DNA from: Dehalococcoidia bacterium
GTDB lineage: Bacteria > Chloroflexota > Dehalococcoidia > GIF9 > AB-539-J10
NCBI GenBank assembly: GCA_030612345.1
Contig: JAUWOB010000065.1
Location: 1 to 5,900 of the forward strand
Length of the DNA: 5,900 bases
Direction of reading: 5' to 3'
The notes under the pieces were generated by a model. That model was not told the DNA's origin, did not search any database, and worked only from the letters and a program-made list of their open reading frames with translations. Position 1 is the first letter of the stretch; each line of letters opens with the position of its first letter. The position numbers were made by a program, and so were the translations under genes. This document shows, piece after piece, positions 5,752 to 5,900 of this stretch.

Positions 5752-5900
5752 CTAGATTTCCTCGTCTTCTTCGTCTTCCTCGTCTTCCTCACCGTCCACG
5801 CCCCCACCATAATGAGGCAGCCTCACATCTACTTCGGCGCGACGACCTCGGGTTCCCCTGGGCAGAGCGCCAATCATCTCCTTTAGCTCTGCCAGCGCCT
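5752..5900 (-). CDS. C-terminal fragment of an unrecognised protein with acidic tail
   Basis: On the minus strand a frame open from the window edge (first full codon ends at 5898) runs for 48 residues to TAG at 5754-5752. It reads roughly ALAELKEMIG, then a basic stretch RGTRGRR, then AEVDVRLPHYGGG, ending in DGEEDEEDEEDEEI. I do not recognise the family from this fragment. A basic patch followed by a strongly acidic disordered tail is common in nucleic-acid-associated or chaperone-like proteins, but this is not diagnostic. It is supported as real coding by reading without stops to the edge, by coherent composition, and by lying just 27 bases upstream of the permease gene on the same strand, consistent with an operon. 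The rest of the gene lies beyond the window. Confidence 0.6.
   Translation of the reverse strand, partial: ALAELKEMIGALPRGTRGRRAEVDVRLPHYGGGVDGEEDEEDEEDEEI
5758..5790 (-). repeat. Short 9-base in-frame tandem repeat coding an Asp/Glu tail
   Basis: On the minus strand the unit GAGGAAGAC occurs twice, then once as GAAGAAGAC, then a partial copy GAGGAA, giving three Glu-Glu-Asp units plus Glu-Glu. All copies stay in frame with the preceding coding sequence, so it is a low-complexity acidic tail that may vary in copy number between relatives through slippage. Confidence 0.7.

Noticed and set aside
1..5900. Mobile element, prophage, defence or CRISPR content
   Set aside because: No transposase, integrase, terminal repeats, direct-repeat arrays or defence-type domains were seen; the recognised genes are housekeeping or common transport families.

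Overview
This 5.9-kb window looks like an ordinary housekeeping stretch of a bacterial chromosome with moderate GC. The gene content suggests a member of the Chloroflexota, perhaps class Dehalococcoidia. The clues are a MetRS with two zinc knuckle pairs and no tRNA-binding tail, a short RsmI, a CBS-less GuaB3-type IMP dehydrogenase relative, and a compact LysE-like permease. This placement is an inference from protein style and has not been tested by a search. There are no RNA genes, insertion sequences, CRISPR arrays or phage genes, and no gene-free stretch longer than about 105 bases.

Layout: (1) bases 1-1138, plus strand: the C-terminal two thirds of the membrane AAA+ zinc protease FtsH, cut by the window edge. 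(2) 1183-2868, minus strand: metG (methionyl-tRNA synthetase), convergent with ftsH, starting at TTG and with its own sigma70-type promoter. (3) 2959-3162, minus: a 67-residue zinc-ribbon-like protein of unknown function. (4) 3164-3856, minus: rsmI (16S rRNA C1402 ribose methyltransferase), whose stop codon lies one base from the start of the zinc-ribbon gene. (5) 3857-3960: a divergent promoter region with a good promoter on each strand. (6) 3961-5106, plus: a GuaB3-family purine nucleotide oxidoreductase. (7) 5110-5724, minus: a LysE-family permease, convergent with guaB3 with only 3 bases between the stops. (8) 5752-5900, minus: the C-terminal end of an unrecognised protein with an Asp/Glu tail, probably the upstream partner of the permease gene.

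Functionally the window mixes protein quality control (FtsH), translation (MetRS, RsmI), purine nucleotide balance (GuaB3) and small-molecule export (LysE-like). I see no new multi-gene system. The points most worth a second look are the apparent leaderless rsmI transcript, the small zinc-ribbon gene coupled to rsmI, the missing aromatic pore residue of FtsH, and the GuaB3 enzyme with an IMPDH-type cysteine loop but no CBS module or Arg-Tyr flap.
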